A DNA stretch of 64,000 nt from Ruania zhangjianzhongii (GTDB lineage: Bacteria > Actinomycetota > Actinomycetes > Actinomycetales > Beutenbergiaceae), in contig NZ_CP042828.1 in assembly GCF_008000995.1 (NCBI RefSeq), forward strand, positions 1,922,001-1,986,000. Direction: 5' to 3'. Made by a program: the position numbers and the translations under genes. This document shows, one piece after another, positions 52,792-62,129 of this stretch; position 1 is the first letter of the stretch, and every line of letters starts with the position of its first letter. The notes under the pieces were generated by a model. The model made no database searches and was not told where the DNA came from. It was given only the letters and a program-made list of their open reading frames with translations.

Positions 52792-53151
52792 ATGGATCAC
52801 ACCGACCAGACCAACGAGTTCTTCGACCGCTACGCCCGCGCCCTGCTCGCCCGGGACGCCGAGCAGATCGCCGACCTGTACGCGGTCCCGGCACTGATCG
52901 TCTCACCCGGCCAGTCGATCGCGGTGACCGACCGGAGCCAGACCCGGGACTTCTTCGCCGCAGGGATGGCCGGCTACGACGACGTCACCGATGCCGCGGC
53001 CGACGTCGCGGTGCTCGCGCAGACCGGGCACAGCGTGTGGGCGGACGTGACCTGGCGCTACGACGGCGACCCACGCGAGCGGTACCTGTACCAGCTCGTG
53101 GCCGTCGACCACGGCTGGCAGATCGCCGTGCTCACCCCGCTCGAGGCCTGA
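52792..53151 (+). CDS. NTF2/SnoaL-like small protein
   Basis: A 119-residue alpha+beta cone-fold protein (NTF2-like superfamily): FFDRYARALLARDAEQIADLYAVPALIV at the start and WQIAVLTPLEA at the end. These proteins bind or isomerise small molecules; no catalytic residues can be assigned. TAACCT at 52778-52783 lies 8 bases before ATG 52792, so the mRNA probably has no leader. It is divergent from the short HTH regulator, with 56 bases between. Confidence 0.82.
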   Translation: MDHTDQTNEFFDRYARALLARDAEQIADLYAVPALIVSPGQSIAVTDRSQTRDFFAAGMAGYDDVTDAAADVAVLAQTGHSVWADVTWRYDGDPRERYLYQLVAVDHGWQIAVLTPLEA

Positions 53152-53192
53152 GCACCCCGGCCACCGCCGTCGATCTGGGCGGCTCTGGCACC

Positions 53193-54182
53193 CTACGTCT
53201 CCGGCGTGCTGCTCTCCTTGGCCGCGGTCCGGCGGTAGAAGGCGGCGAGCATCGCCCCGGACAGGTTGTGCCAGATGGAGAACACCGCACCCGGAAGCGC
53301 GGCGGCGGGGGAGAAGTACTGCGCGGCGAGCCCGGCCGCGAGACCGGAGTTCTGCATGCCGACCTCGATGGAGATGGTCCGGGCGGAACGGATCGGTTGG
53401 CGCAGCAGCCGGCCGGTGCCGTAGCCGAGCAGGTAGCCCAGACCGTTGTGCAGCACCACCGCCAGCAGCACGAGCAGGCCGGCGGAGACGATCTGCTCGG
53501 CGCTGTTGGCCACCACCGCGGCCACTACCAGCGAGATCGCGACCACCGAGACCCACGGCAGCACTGGCAGGATCCGGTCCACCAGGCGGGAGAGCAGCAG
53601 CCTGACCACCAGGCCGCCGATCACCGGCAGCAGCACGATCTTCACGATCGTCAATGCCATGTCCGCGGCGCTGACCGCCATGTACTGCCCCGCCAGCAAC
53701 AGCGTGAGCAACGGAGTGAGTAGCGGTGCGAGCAGGGTGGAGATCGAGGTCATCGTCACCGACAGCGCGGTATCGGCCTTGGAGAGGTAGGTGATCACGT
53801 TCGAGCTGGTGCCACCGGGGGCGCAGCCCACCAGAATCACCCCGGCCGCGAGCTCGGCGGGCAGCTGCAGCGCGAACGCGATGCCGAAGCCGACCAGCGG
53901 CATGATCGCGAACTGGGCCACCACGCCGATCAGCACCGGCAGCGGCCGGCGGGCCACCAGCGCGAAGTCCGGGATGGTCAGCGTCAGCCCCATCCCGAAC
54001 ATGATGATCCCGAGTAGCACGTTCACCCACGGCAGCAGCACCAGGGACGGGCCCGGAGCGAGGAAGCCGATTGCGGCTGCGGCCAGCACCAGCAGCGGGA
54101 ACACGGTCACCGCCACCCGGGCGGAGCGGTCCTCCCGCCCCGCGGACTCGGCGGGATCTGACGACGACGTGGAGCGTGCCAT
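53193..54182 (-). CDS. Bile acid:sodium symporter family protein
   Basis: A 329-residue membrane protein with about nine or ten helices. GMGLTLTIPDFALVARRP, VGCAPGGTSSNVITYLSKADTALSV and the ISIEVGMQNSGLAAGLA segment are the classical BASS (SLC10-like) motifs with the sodium sites. Bacterial members carry bile acids, pantothenate, pyruvate or other organic anions with sodium. It is a more typical member than the paralogue at 49925. ATG 54182 is chosen over the longer frame to 54254. Confidence 0.9.
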   Translation of the reverse strand: MARSTSSSDPAESAGREDRSARVAVTVFPLLVLAAAAIGFLAPGPSLVLLPWVNVLLGIIMFGMGLTLTIPDFALVARRPLPVLIGVVAQFAIMPLVGFGIAFALQLPAELAAGVILVGCAPGGTSSNVITYLSKADTALSVTMTSISTLLAPLLTPLLTLLLAGQYMAVSAADMALTIVKIVLLPVIGGLVVRLLLSRLVDRILPVLPWVSVVAISLVVAAVVANSAEQIVSAGLLVLLAVVLHNGLGYLLGYGTGRLLRQPIRSARTISIEVGMQNSGLAAGLAAQYFSPAAALPGAVFSIWHNLSGAMLAAFYRRTAAKESSTPET

Positions 54183-54327
54183 AGAGGTCAACGTACTGCC
54201 TGGCGCCCGCCGCAGACACTGAACAGGCGGGAGGTCTGGCGACGGACCGCTCACCGGCCGCCGTACCGGCCCGACCAGTCTGGCGGGACGGAGGAAATTC
54301 GAGTGCGTCCACAGGGTGCAGGGGCCA

Positions 54328-54333
54328 TAGTCT
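54328..54333 (+). promoter_or_regulatory. Likely -10 box of the GNAT gene
   Basis: TAGTCT at 54328-54333 fits the actinobacterial -10 pattern and would start a transcript near 54340, about 25 bases before the proposed ATC start at 54365, with GAGGAG between. Confidence 0.45.
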
Positions 54334-54364
54334 GAACCGTCGCTACGAGCACCGAGGAGACCTC

Positions 54365-54946
54365 ATCGTTCCGTTCACGTTCACCACGCCGATCGAGACC
54401 GAGCGGCTGCGGCTGCGGCTGTTCACCCCGGAGGACGCGCCCGCCGTGCACGCCTACCTGTCCCGCGAGGATGTCTGTCAGTACCTGCTGCACTCCCCTC
54501 GCACGCTCGAGCAGGTGCAGACCAAGCTCGCCGACTACGCCCAGCGCACGCAGCTGGTGAAGGATCAGGACTTCCTGCAGCTCGCCGTCGAGCACCAGGA
54601 GAGCCAGTCGGTGATCGGCGAGATGGTGGTGGCGTTGCGCAGCACGGCGAACCAGACCGCCGAGCTCGGCTGGGTCTACCACCCGGACCAGCACGGAAAC
54701 GGGTATGCGAGCGAGGCGGCCCGCGCGCTGCTGGCCCTGGGCTTCGAGACGATCGGTCTGCACCGGATCATCGCCGAGCTGGCACCGGAGAACACCAGCT
54801 CGGTGCGGCTGTGCACTCGGCTCGGGATGCGCAAGGAGGCGCACTTCGTACGGGACCTCCTGGTGGACGGCGAATGGGAGGACACCGGGGTGTTCGCCCT
54901 GCTGCGCGAGGAGTGGAATGCGGCCCGGCCCGGCCCGTCGATGTGA
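54365..54946 (+). CDS. GNAT acetyltransferase (RimJ/RimL type), non-standard start
   Basis: About 193 residues. The N-terminal FTTPIETERLRLRLFTPED and the later GWVYHPDQHGNGYASEAARALL (acetyl-CoA loop), AELAPENTSSVRLCTRLGM and the end VFALLREEW are the usual RimJ/RimL pattern. The conserved N-terminus is encoded upstream of the first standard start in frame, GTG 54446. No ATG, GTG or TTG in frame lies near the beginning. ATC at 54365 has GAGGAG (54354-54359) 5 bases before it and is the probable start. It acetylates an amine or protein N-terminus; the target is unknown. Confidence 0.8.
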   Translation: MVPFTFTTPIETERLRLRLFTPEDAPAVHAYLSREDVCQYLLHSPRTLEQVQTKLADYAQRTQLVKDQDFLQLAVEHQESQSVIGEMVVALRSTANQTAELGWVYHPDQHGNGYASEAARALLALGFETIGLHRIIAELAPENTSSVRLCTRLGMRKEAHFVRDLLVDGEWEDTGVFALLREEWNAARPGPSM

Positions 54947-54958
54947 CAAGGTGTCGGT

Positions 54959-56089
54959 GTGAACCTGCCGCACGATGACATCGACCCCGACGGCCTGCTC
55001 GAGTACTCAGTGGTCTTCACCGACCTGTCCCTGAACCACATGTCAAAGCGGTTCGTCGGGGTGATGCAGGAGACCATCGACATCCTGCTCGGCACCTACC
55101 AGGCGCACAGCGTGGCGGTAGTGCCGGGCGGCGGCAGCTATGCGATGGAGGCCGTCGCCCGCCAGCTCGCCACCGGTCGGCGTGCCCTGGTGCTGCGCAA
55201 CGGGCTGTTCTCCTACCGCTGGTCGCAGATCCTGGAGATGGGCTCGATCTCCTCCGAGACCACGGTGCTGTCCGCCCGGCCAGTCGAGGACCGGCACCAG
55301 GCGCCCTGGCAGCCGGCACCGGTGGCGGAGGTGGTGGCAACGATCCGGGCCGAGCGCCCGGAGGTGGTGTTCGCCCCACACGTGGAGACCGCTGCCGGCG
55401 TAGTCCTGCCGGAGGACTACCTGCGCGCAGTGGCTGAGGCCACGCACGACGGCGGAGGGCTGTTCGTGCTGGACTGCGTCGCCTCGGGTGCGCTGTGGGT
55501 GGATATGCGCGATCTGGGTGTGGATGTGCTGATCACCGCGCCGCAGAAGGGCTGGAGTGGCTCGCCCGGCGCAGGGTTCGTGATGTTCAGCGAGGCCGGC
55601 CATGCCGCCGTGGGTGAGACCACCTCCACCAGCTTCGCCGCCGACCTGAAGAAGTGGCTCTGGATCGCCGAGGAGTACCGCGCCGGCCGCGCCCCGTACC
55701 ACGCGACCATGCCCACGGACACCCTGACCCACAATGTGGCGCTGATGCGCCAGACCACCGAGCGCGGACTGGAGGCGCTGCGCGCCGCGCAGACCGAGCT
55801 CGGGACGCGGGTGCGCGAGCTGCTCGCTGCCCGCGGGCTACCGTCAGTGGCGGCGGACGGGTTCGCCGCGCCCACGGTGGTGGTGGTGCATACCGACGAC
55901 CCGGGTCTGCGCAGCGGCGCCACGTTCAAGGAAGCAGGGCTGCAGGTCGCGGCCGGAGTTCCGTTGCAGTGTGGGGAGGGGGAGGACTTCTCCACCTTCC
56001 GGATCGGCCTGTTCGGACTGGACAAGCTCGGCGACGTCGACGGGACCGTGGCGCGGCTGGAAGCGGCGTTGGACCAGATCGGGGTCTGA
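54959..56089 (+). CDS. Class V PLP-dependent aminotransferase
   Basis: A 376-residue fold-type I PLP enzyme of the alanine-glyoxylate/serine-pyruvate group. Marks: LNHMSKRFVGVMQETIDILLGTY at the start, AHSVAVVPGGGSYAMEAV, the phosphate-cup region VLDCVASGALWVDMRDLGVDVLITAPQ and the PLP-binding Lys in APQKGWSGSPGAG. 2-Aminoethylphosphonate aminotransferase belongs to the same fold, so a link to the phosphonate operon 11 kb away is possible, but the sequence looks closer to general family members. The start is GTG 54959, 12 bases after the GNAT gene. Confidence 0.87.
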   Translation: MNLPHDDIDPDGLLEYSVVFTDLSLNHMSKRFVGVMQETIDILLGTYQAHSVAVVPGGGSYAMEAVARQLATGRRALVLRNGLFSYRWSQILEMGSISSETTVLSARPVEDRHQAPWQPAPVAEVVATIRAERPEVVFAPHVETAAGVVLPEDYLRAVAEATHDGGGLFVLDCVASGALWVDMRDLGVDVLITAPQKGWSGSPGAGFVMFSEAGHAAVGETTSTSFAADLKKWLWIAEEYRAGRAPYHATMPTDTLTHNVALMRQTTERGLEALRAAQTELGTRVRELLAARGLPSVAADGFAAPTVVVVHTDDPGLRSGATFKEAGLQVAAGVPLQCGEGEDFSTFRIGLFGLDKLGDVDGTVARLEAALDQIGV

Positions 56090-56147
56090 GTCGGACTCGC
56101 ATCCAGGTCGTGACGTCAGCCCCCTGTTGCGGCATCCACCTGGAGGC

Positions 56148-56870
56148 TTACCTGCTGATGCGGAGGCGGACCACGTCCGTGCGATTCAGGGTCACGCCGT
56201 AGGCCAGCACCTCGCCGCGGCCGCTCGTCGTGATCTGCGTTGCCCGGAGTACAGGGGCGCCCACCTCGATCCCGAGCGCCTCGGCATACTGTTCGTCCAC
56301 CGAGACTGCTTCGAAGTCCGTCTGGGTATGCGCCACGATCCCCGGGATGTGTGCGTTCAGGGTGGCGTACAGATCGGATTCGATGCTGAGCATGGGGGAG
56401 GGGTCCAGATGAACGTCCCTGACCGTCGGTGGCATGTACTCAGCCATGATGGCGCTCGGCGTGCTGTCCACCGCGAAGGAGCGCTCCACCTGCCAGCCTC
56501 GCGTTCCCTTCGGTAGCCCTAGTGCCGCGGAGGCAGGCTCTGGCAGGTCACGCTCGACGCAGGTGGCCGAGGCGAGGGTGACCGCGTGCCCGCTCGCCTC
56601 GACCCGGTCTCGATAGGAGCGAATCGTGGCCATGCTTAGCCGTGCAGAATCCTGTGGTGGAGCGACGAATGTGCCGCTGCCCCAACGCCGTTCTACCAAG
56701 CCCTCCGCGGCCAGTGTTCCGAGCGCTTCGCGGATCGTGCTTCGGCTGACCTTGAGCTCAGCGGCTAGTTGTTGCTCGTTGGGGAGCTTGGCGTCCGCAG
56801 GGTACGCACGTTCGATCTGTGTGCGTAGCCGAGCGATGGTTGCGGCCACAGCGGTACGCGGTCTACTCAT
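56148..56870 (-). CDS. GntR-family regulator with UTRA domain
   Basis: A 240-residue HutC-type regulator. The winged helix (about 10-75) has LPNEQQLAAELKVSRSTIREALGTLAAEGLVERRWGSGTFV; the UTRA ligand domain covers about 95-240. UTRA domains bind sugars, amino acids or other small effectors. It is the nearest regulator to the peptide-use gene cluster and lies on the same strand just after the dipeptidase gene, so it probably controls that cluster. Confidence 0.9.
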   Translation of the reverse strand: MSRPRTAVAATIARLRTQIERAYPADAKLPNEQQLAAELKVSRSTIREALGTLAAEGLVERRWGSGTFVAPPQDSARLSMATIRSYRDRVEASGHAVTLASATCVERDLPEPASAALGLPKGTRGWQVERSFAVDSTPSAIMAEYMPPTVRDVHLDPSPMLSIESDLYATLNAHIPGIVAHTQTDFEAVSVDEQYAEALGIEVGAPVLRATQITTSGRGEVLAYGVTLNRTDVVRLRISR

Positions 56871-56910
56871 TCTTGGTCGTCCTGTCGAGTGGTAGTGGGC
56901 TGGCGTAGAC

Positions 56911-58110
56911 CTACCACACCTGCGCCAGAACCCGCAGTGAGTTTCCGCCGAGGACCTTGCGGATGTCCTCATCGGAGTACCCGTTCTTCACCAGCCAACC
57001 AGCAATGTTCGGGAAGTTCTCCGCCGGGTTCTCCAGGCCGGAGACGTACTCGACCTTCTCGTACTCGACGATCTCGTCGGCCTGCTGGGCGTAGTTGCTG
57101 GCGTAGGCCCGGTGAACGGCGACGTGGTCGCCGAACATGGTGTCCGGACCGAAGGTGACATGGTCGATGCCGACCAGATCCACGCAATAGGTGAAGTGGT
57201 CCATCACCGACTCGAGGGAGTGCCGGGGGTGAGCGTCGGAGAGCGTGGTGTGCGGTGCGGCTTCCAGACCGATCACTCCACCTGCTTCGGCGCAGGCGAC
57301 GATCACCTCATCGGGCTTCATCCGAGGGATCGGCCAGACCGAGCGGGCACCGGCGTGTGTGATCATCACCGGCACCTGCGAGTGTTCGATCACGTCCAGG
57401 CAGGTCTGGTCCCCGGAGTGCGAGATGTCGATCAGCATGCCGAGTTTGTTCATCCGGTCCACTGCACGTCGACCGAAGTTGGTCAGGCCGCCATCGTTGC
57501 GTTCGGAGAGCCCGGAACCGAGCATGTTCGCCTGGGAGTAGGCGATGCCCATCTGCCGTACGCCGAAACCGTAGAGCATATCGATCCGGTCGAGTTCGTT
57601 CTCGATCATCGAGGCACACTCGAGACCGGCGATGAGGGCGATCTTGCCGTCCCGCTTTGCGGTGAGGATGTCATCGACCGTGAGCGCATGCCTGACCAGA
57701 CTCTGCTTCGCGAGGTCCGCGAGGCGGAAGCCCAGGGCATAGATCATGTCGTCCCACTTCCAGCCGTGCTGGCTGGTGATGCAGGAGGCCCCGGCCATGA
57801 AGTTGTCGATCACCGCTGTCAGGCCGGAGTGGGCGAGGCCTTCATAGCCGGTGCGTTGCCGTCCGGTCTGGTTGTACTGGCGGATCTGCCCGCCGTCCTC
57901 TGGCAGCACGATCGCATGCTCATGCAGGGAGAAGACGATCTCCTCGTCCAGGATGCGGTCGACGCGTGCTTGCTGCTGATCGTCCAACTGGAGGTCATGG
58001 GCGGGCACTCGGTCGAGCTGCTTGGCCAGCTCGAACGGCTGATAGTCCTTGTCGGCCTCCAGGTAGCTGTAGGCCCGGTAGCCGTCGTACTCGTGGGTGC
58101 GGCGAAGCAT
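56911..58110 (-). CDS. Membrane dipeptidase, peptidase family M19
   Basis: A 399-residue zinc dipeptidase. Candidate metal ligands: FSLHEH near residue 62 (family norm is H-x-D, here H-x-H), the bridging Glu in IAGLECASMIEN, His in LIDISHSGDQ, His in VMITHAGAR, and Asp in FGPDTMFGDH. M19 enzymes cleave dipeptides and tolerate D-residues at the C-terminal side. A GLTNFGRRAVDRMNKLGM segment is typical. It is followed by an oligopeptide importer and two other peptidase genes. Confidence 0.88.
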   Translation of the reverse strand: MLRRTHEYDGYRAYSYLEADKDYQPFELAKQLDRVPAHDLQLDDQQQARVDRILDEEIVFSLHEHAIVLPEDGGQIRQYNQTGRQRTGYEGLAHSGLTAVIDNFMAGASCITSQHGWKWDDMIYALGFRLADLAKQSLVRHALTVDDILTAKRDGKIALIAGLECASMIENELDRIDMLYGFGVRQMGIAYSQANMLGSGLSERNDGGLTNFGRRAVDRMNKLGMLIDISHSGDQTCLDVIEHSQVPVMITHAGARSVWPIPRMKPDEVIVACAEAGGVIGLEAAPHTTLSDAHPRHSLESVMDHFTYCVDLVGIDHVTFGPDTMFGDHVAVHRAYASNYAQQADEIVEYEKVEYVSGLENPAENFPNIAGWLVKNGYSDEDIRKVLGGNSLRVLAQVW

Positions 58111-58120
58111 TCGTGTCCTT

Positions 58121-59113
58121 TCAGGACGTCGTGAGGGTGAGCGGAAAGTGACAGGCGACTGTGCGGTTCGCAGCGTCGTCGTCGAGGTGGCGTAGGGCAG
58201 GCTCTGCGGAGGCGCACAGGTCCTCGGCCCGCCAGCAGCGGGTACGGAACCGGCACCCGCTGGGTGGATTCACCGGGCTCGGCGGGTCGCCGGGCAGCAG
58301 CCGCCTCTCCTGCCGCTGAGTCGGGTCAGGGATCGGCGCCGCCGAGACCAGAGCATCGGTGTACGGGTGCTGGGGCTGGTCGTAGACGCTGGTCGCGTCA
58401 CCTAACTCGGCCATCCGGCCCAGATACATCACCCCGATCCGGTCGGAGATGTGCCGGACCACCGAGAGATCATGAGCGATGAATACGTAGGCCAGCCCGA
58501 GTTCTCGTTGCAGTCGCCGGAACAGATTCACCACCTGCGCCTGGATGGAGACATCTAGTGCGCTGACTGGCTCGTCGCAGACGATCACCTCCGGATCAAG
58601 GGCGAGCGCACGGGCGATGCCGATCCGCTGGCGCTGCCCGCCGGAGAACTGGAACGGATAGCGGTCCAGGTGCTCCGGGTTCAGGCCGACGAGCTCGCAG
58701 AGCTCCTGAATCCGGGATTCCCGTTGCCGCCGGGGCAGCAGGTCGGAATGGATCTCGAACGGCTGCAGCAATGTCTCGCGGATGGTGCGCCGAGGGTTGA
58801 GCGACGAGTAGGGATCCTGCAGCACGATCTGGATCTTGCGGTGCAGATCAGCCCCGCGATGGGCGTGCACGTCCCGCCCGCGATAGCGAACCGTGCCGGA
58901 GGTCGGTCGCTCTAGTCCGACGATGGTCCGTGCGAGCGTGGACTTGCCGCAGCCGGACTCGCCGACGATGCCCAAGGTTTCGCCACGGCGCAGGTCGAAG
59001 CTCACCCCATCCAACGCCCGCACCATCGGCCGGTTCGGTCTCGGGAGACCACCGCGCATCGGGAAATGCCGGGTCAGTTCGTCCACCGAGAGGACGATCT
59101 CAGGCGACTCCAT
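58121..59113 (-). CDS. Oligopeptide ABC transporter ATPase (DppF/OppF type)
   Basis: A 330-residue ATPase: Walker A GESGCGKS, signature FSGGQRQR, Walker [13 protein letters not shown], switch His in FIAHD, and the C-terminal oligo_HPY segment with [14 protein letters not shown]. It works as the second half of a heterodimer with the DppD-type ATPase, whose gene overlaps its start by 14 bases. Confidence 0.93.
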   Translation of the reverse strand: MESPEIVLSVDELTRHFPMRGGLPRPNRPMVRALDGVSFDLRRGETLGIVGESGCGKSTLARTIVGLERPTSGTVRYRGRDVHAHRGADLHRKIQIVLQDPYSSLNPRRTIRETLLQPFEIHSDLLPRRQRESRIQELCELVGLNPEHLDRYPFQFSGGQRQRIGIARALALDPEVIVCDEPVSALDVSIQAQVVNLFRRLQRELGLAYVFIAHDLSVVRHISDRIGVMYLGRMAELGDATSVYDQPQHPYTDALVSAAPIPDPTQRQERRLLPGDPPSPVNPPSGCRFRTRCWRAEDLCASAEPALRHLDDDAANRTVACHFPLTLTTS

Positions 59114-60095
59114 GGAACACCTCCTCACGGCGATGGCACGCACTCAGCCGGGGTCCGTCGTCGACGGTGAGCATCTCCGGGCGGTTGGTCGCACACTTGT
59201 CGATAGCGGCATCGCAGCGCGGCTGGAAGGCGCAGCCTGACGCCAGCCGCAGCAGATTGGGCGGTGCGCCCGGGATAGCCCACAGGTCGTCCGACCGGCT
59301 CTCCGGCCGTGGCATGGATTGCAGCAGGCCCCGGGTGTACGGATGCGCCGGGGCGGCGAAGACTTCCGGAACTGTGGCAGCCTCGACCCGGCGTCCGGCG
59401 TACATGGCACAGATCTCGTCGGCCACCTCGGCGACGACGCCAAGATCATGGGTAATCAGGATCAGGCCCATGCCGCTGTCCTGTTGTAGTTGCAGCAGGA
59501 GCTCCATGATCTGCGCCTGGACGGTCACGTCCAGAGCAGTGGTCGGCTCGTCCGCGATCAGTACCTGCGGGTCCAGGGCGATCGCCATCGCAATCATGAT
59601 CCGCTGCCGCATACCGCCGGAGAACTGGTGGGGATAGTCCTTCGCCCGCTCCCGTGGTGCTGGGATGCGCACCCGGTCCATCAGCTCGATCGCCTGCTCC
59701 CAGGCAGCCTTACGCCGCATGCCGCGGCGTACCCGCAGCAGCTCAGCCAACTGCGAGCCGACCGTGTACACCGGGTTCAAAGCTGACAATGCATCCTGGA
59801 AGACCATGGCCAGGCTCTCGCCGTTGACCTTCCGGCGATGCTCAGCGTCCACGGTGAGCAGGTCTGTCCCGTCGAAGACGACCGTGCCACCGGTGATCTG
59901 GGCTGGGGGAGTGTCCAGCAGTCCCATGATGGCCTGTGCGGTGACCGACTTCCCCGAACCGGACTCACCGAGCACCGCCAGCGTCCGTCCGGCGTGCACG
60001 TCCAGCTCGATGCCCTGTACCGCGGGCACCACGCCGTCTCGGGTGTGGAACTCCACCGACAGGTCTCGCACTGATAGCAATGGCTGCGCGGTCAT
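59100..60095 (-). CDS. Oligopeptide ABC transporter ATPase (DppD/OppD type)
   Basis: A 331-residue ATPase with Walker A GESGSGKS, signature [14 protein letters not shown], Walker [19 protein letters not shown] and the oligo_HPY end [14 protein letters not shown]. Its start overlaps the stop of the alpha/beta hydrolase gene by four bases. Together with the DppF-type ATPase and two permeases it powers uptake of short peptides. Confidence 0.94.
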   Translation of the reverse strand: MTAQPLLSVRDLSVEFHTRDGVVPAVQGIELDVHAGRTLAVLGESGSGKSVTAQAIMGLLDTPPAQITGGTVVFDGTDLLTVDAEHRRKVNGESLAMVFQDALSALNPVYTVGSQLAELLRVRRGMRRKAAWEQAIELMDRVRIPAPRERAKDYPHQFSGGMRQRIMIAMAIALDPQVLIADEPTTALDVTVQAQIMELLLQLQQDSGMGLILITHDLGVVAEVADEICAMYAGRRVEAATVPEVFAAPAHPYTRGLLQSMPRPESRSDDLWAIPGAPPNLLRLASGCAFQPRCDAAIDKCATNRPEMLTVDDGPRLSACHRREEVFHGVA

Positions 60096-60952
60096 GAGGG
60101 TCCGATCCCAGCCCGGCGCAGGAAGTCCCGGACGGTTGACTGGAACAGTTCCGGCTCCTCCAGTTGCGGGGAGTGTCCGGACTGCTCGAAAACCACCAGC
60201 TCAGCACCATCGACGCCGTCGGCGATGACCTGCGATGCGGCGACCGGGGTGCGCCAGTCGTGCCGTCCGACGGTCACCAGCGTCGGCACGCTGATCTCCC
60301 GCAGCCGTGGCACGAGGTTGTAGGTGGGCATGTTCTGGCCGAAAGCGGCGTTGTGGGTGGCGTAGTGATAGCTGGTGCTACCTGCCTTGCGCTCAGTGGC
60401 GGCCGGGTCATAGCTGTAGTCGTACAGCGGCAGGATTCCGCGCCAGTAGCGTTCGAACTCCTCGTTGCTGGTGAAGTTGCCGGTGCCGATGCGCTCGATC
60501 ACCCACTCCTCGATCTGCACCCGGTCGGTGGCGCGAGCGCGTTCGACCGCGAGGTAGTCGAAATCGGTGTTGGCGGCAGTGTCGCGGAGCACGAGGGCTG
60601 CCACCTGGTCCTGGTGCGCCAGGGTGTACTCCATGGCGAGGAACCCACCGTAGGAGCCACCAGCGATAACGATCTGGCCCAGGTCGAACCGCTCGCGCAA
60701 GGCCTCGATGTCGGCCACCCACTGCTCGTGGGTGAACGGAGCTGTCTCGCTGGAGGCGCCGGAGCCACGGGCGTCGAAGGTGACGATCCGGAAGGAGTCG
60801 GCGAACGGGCCGAACGAGCGCACCGGCTCGGCTCGGGAACCCAGGCCCGGTGCGCCATGGTGCACGACCATCGCGGGGGCATCGTCTGGCCCGAGGACTT
60901 CGACGACCAGCCGGGCGCCGTTGATCTGTTCGGTGTAGGTGCGGCTCGGCAT
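60092..60952 (-). CDS. Alpha/beta hydrolase, proline-iminopeptidase type
   Basis: A 286-residue S33-family hydrolase. The oxyanion segment VVHHGAPGLGS, DARGSGASS, the nucleophile elbow GGSYGGF with the catalytic Ser, the acid in VGRHDWRTPV and the His in FEQSGHSPQLEEPE follow the proline iminopeptidase order, with a lid domain between. Such enzymes remove N-terminal proline or hydrolyse amino-acid amides. ATG 60952 touches the stop of the M24 peptidase gene (TGATG). Confidence 0.88.
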   Translation of the reverse strand: MPSRTYTEQINGARLVVEVLGPDDAPAMVVHHGAPGLGSRAEPVRSFGPFADSFRIVTFDARGSGASSETAPFTHEQWVADIEALRERFDLGQIVIAGGSYGGFLAMEYTLAHQDQVAALVLRDTAANTDFDYLAVERARATDRVQIEEWVIERIGTGNFTSNEEFERYWRGILPLYDYSYDPAATERKAGSTSYHYATHNAAFGQNMPTYNLVPRLREISVPTLVTVGRHDWRTPVAASQVIADGVDGAELVVFEQSGHSPQLEEPELFQSTVRDFLRRAGIGPS

Positions 60953-62127
60953 CAGGCAATCACATTCTCTTCTAGGGAGCGCGGGTAGGCGGTCAACCGA
61001 CGTGGGGCGCCTTCGGTGACCAGGACAGAGTCCGAGATCCGGTAGCCGCCGTGACCGGGTACGTAGACACCGGGCTCGCAAGACAGGAACATCCCAGGTG
61101 CGAGCACAGTGTCGTCGCCATCGTCCAGCCACGGGCCCTCATGGTTCTGTAAGCCGATCCCGTGCCCCTGCCGGTGCCGGATGTGCTCGCCCAGTCCACC
61201 GTCGCGGATCACGTCTAGGCAGATCTGGTTCGCCTCGGCGCAGGTGCGCCCGGCCCGCATCGCGTCGGTACCGACGCGCTGGGCCGTGGCGGTCACCTCG
61301 AAGTAGCGGCGCTGCTGATCGGACGGCTCGCCGAGGATGAACGTGCGTTCGGACTCCACGAACCGACTCGCCGCGGCGGCACCGAGGGACAGGATGAGGG
61401 TGTCGCCGGCCTGCAGGCGGCGAGAGCTCGGTAGACCATGCGGTCGGGCAGCGTTCGGGCCCGCGTACACCAGGCCACCGGCCAGTTTGGTGGTGAAGAT
61501 GACGTGGTCGAACCGGCGATACATCTCCTCGGTGCCGAAAGTGATGACATGTCTGGCGATCTCCCCCTCAGTGGGCAGAGTCTGCTCGCGGCGCCACGCG
61601 TCCTCGATCAGCGCCCGCCCCGCGCGGAGCATGTCATCACAGACCTCGGCGGCCTGCTCGTGGAAGTAGATCTCCTCAGGATGTTTGATGGCGCGCATCG
61701 CAGCGATCCCGGTGAACGGCTCGAAGGTCGAACCGTGGAGCAGCTGTTGCCAACTGTCCAGGGTCGCCACCGAGACCCCAGTGGTGTAACCGATTCTGGC
61801 TCCGGCCAGCCCTCGGACGGTGAGCGCTTCGGCAAGATGCTGCTCGGCACTGACCACTCCGGGGAACTCCGGATAGGCCACCAGGTCGATATCGACTTGC
61901 TGGGCCGCGGCGTACTCCACATCCAGGTGCGGCACCACGCAGAAGTCTCCACCAGGCGTCGTCCCGAACCACAGGTAGACCGGACGTTCGGTCACGGCGT
62001 AGAAGAAGCCCATCAGATAGGCGACGTCAGCGGGGTGGGTGACCAGAACGCCGTCGATCTCGGCAGCATCCAGACGCTGACGCAGATCAGCGCGGACTCG
62101 CTGGTAGAACTCGGTCGGAAGGCGCAC
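60952..62127 (-). CDS. M24-family Xaa-Pro peptidase
   Basis: A 391-residue pita-bread metallopeptidase. The N-terminal creatinase-like domain (about 1-140) is followed by the catalytic domain. The metal-ligand region is partly changed: LILSLGAAAA is found where relatives have an Asp-x-Asp pair, while HRQGHGIGLQNHEGPWL, MFLSCEPGVYVPG and GYRISDSVLVTE keep the usual His/Glu positions. Loss of the Asp pair would weaken metal binding. It may act as an X-Pro dipeptidase-like or a creatinase-type hydrolase. Confidence 0.87.
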   Translation of the reverse strand: MRLPTEFYQRVRADLRQRLDAAEIDGVLVTHPADVAYLMGFFYAVTERPVYLWFGTTPGGDFCVVPHLDVEYAAAQQVDIDLVAYPEFPGVVSAEQHLAEALTVRGLAGARIGYTTGVSVATLDSWQQLLHGSTFEPFTGIAAMRAIKHPEEIYFHEQAAEVCDDMLRAGRALIEDAWRREQTLPTEGEIARHVITFGTEEMYRRFDHVIFTTKLAGGLVYAGPNAARPHGLPSSRRLQAGDTLILSLGAAAASRFVESERTFILGEPSDQQRRYFEVTATAQRVGTDAMRAGRTCAEANQICLDVIRDGGLGEHIRHRQGHGIGLQNHEGPWLDDGDDTVLAPGMFLSCEPGVYVPGHGGYRISDSVLVTEGAPRRLTAYPRSLEENVIA

Positions 62128-62129
62128 GG

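Noticed and set aside
54959-56089. Class V aminotransferase as 2-aminoethylphosphonate aminotransferase of the phosphonate operon
   Set aside because: It is 11 kb away, paired with a GNAT gene, and shows only general fold-type I features. Position does not support a direct link.
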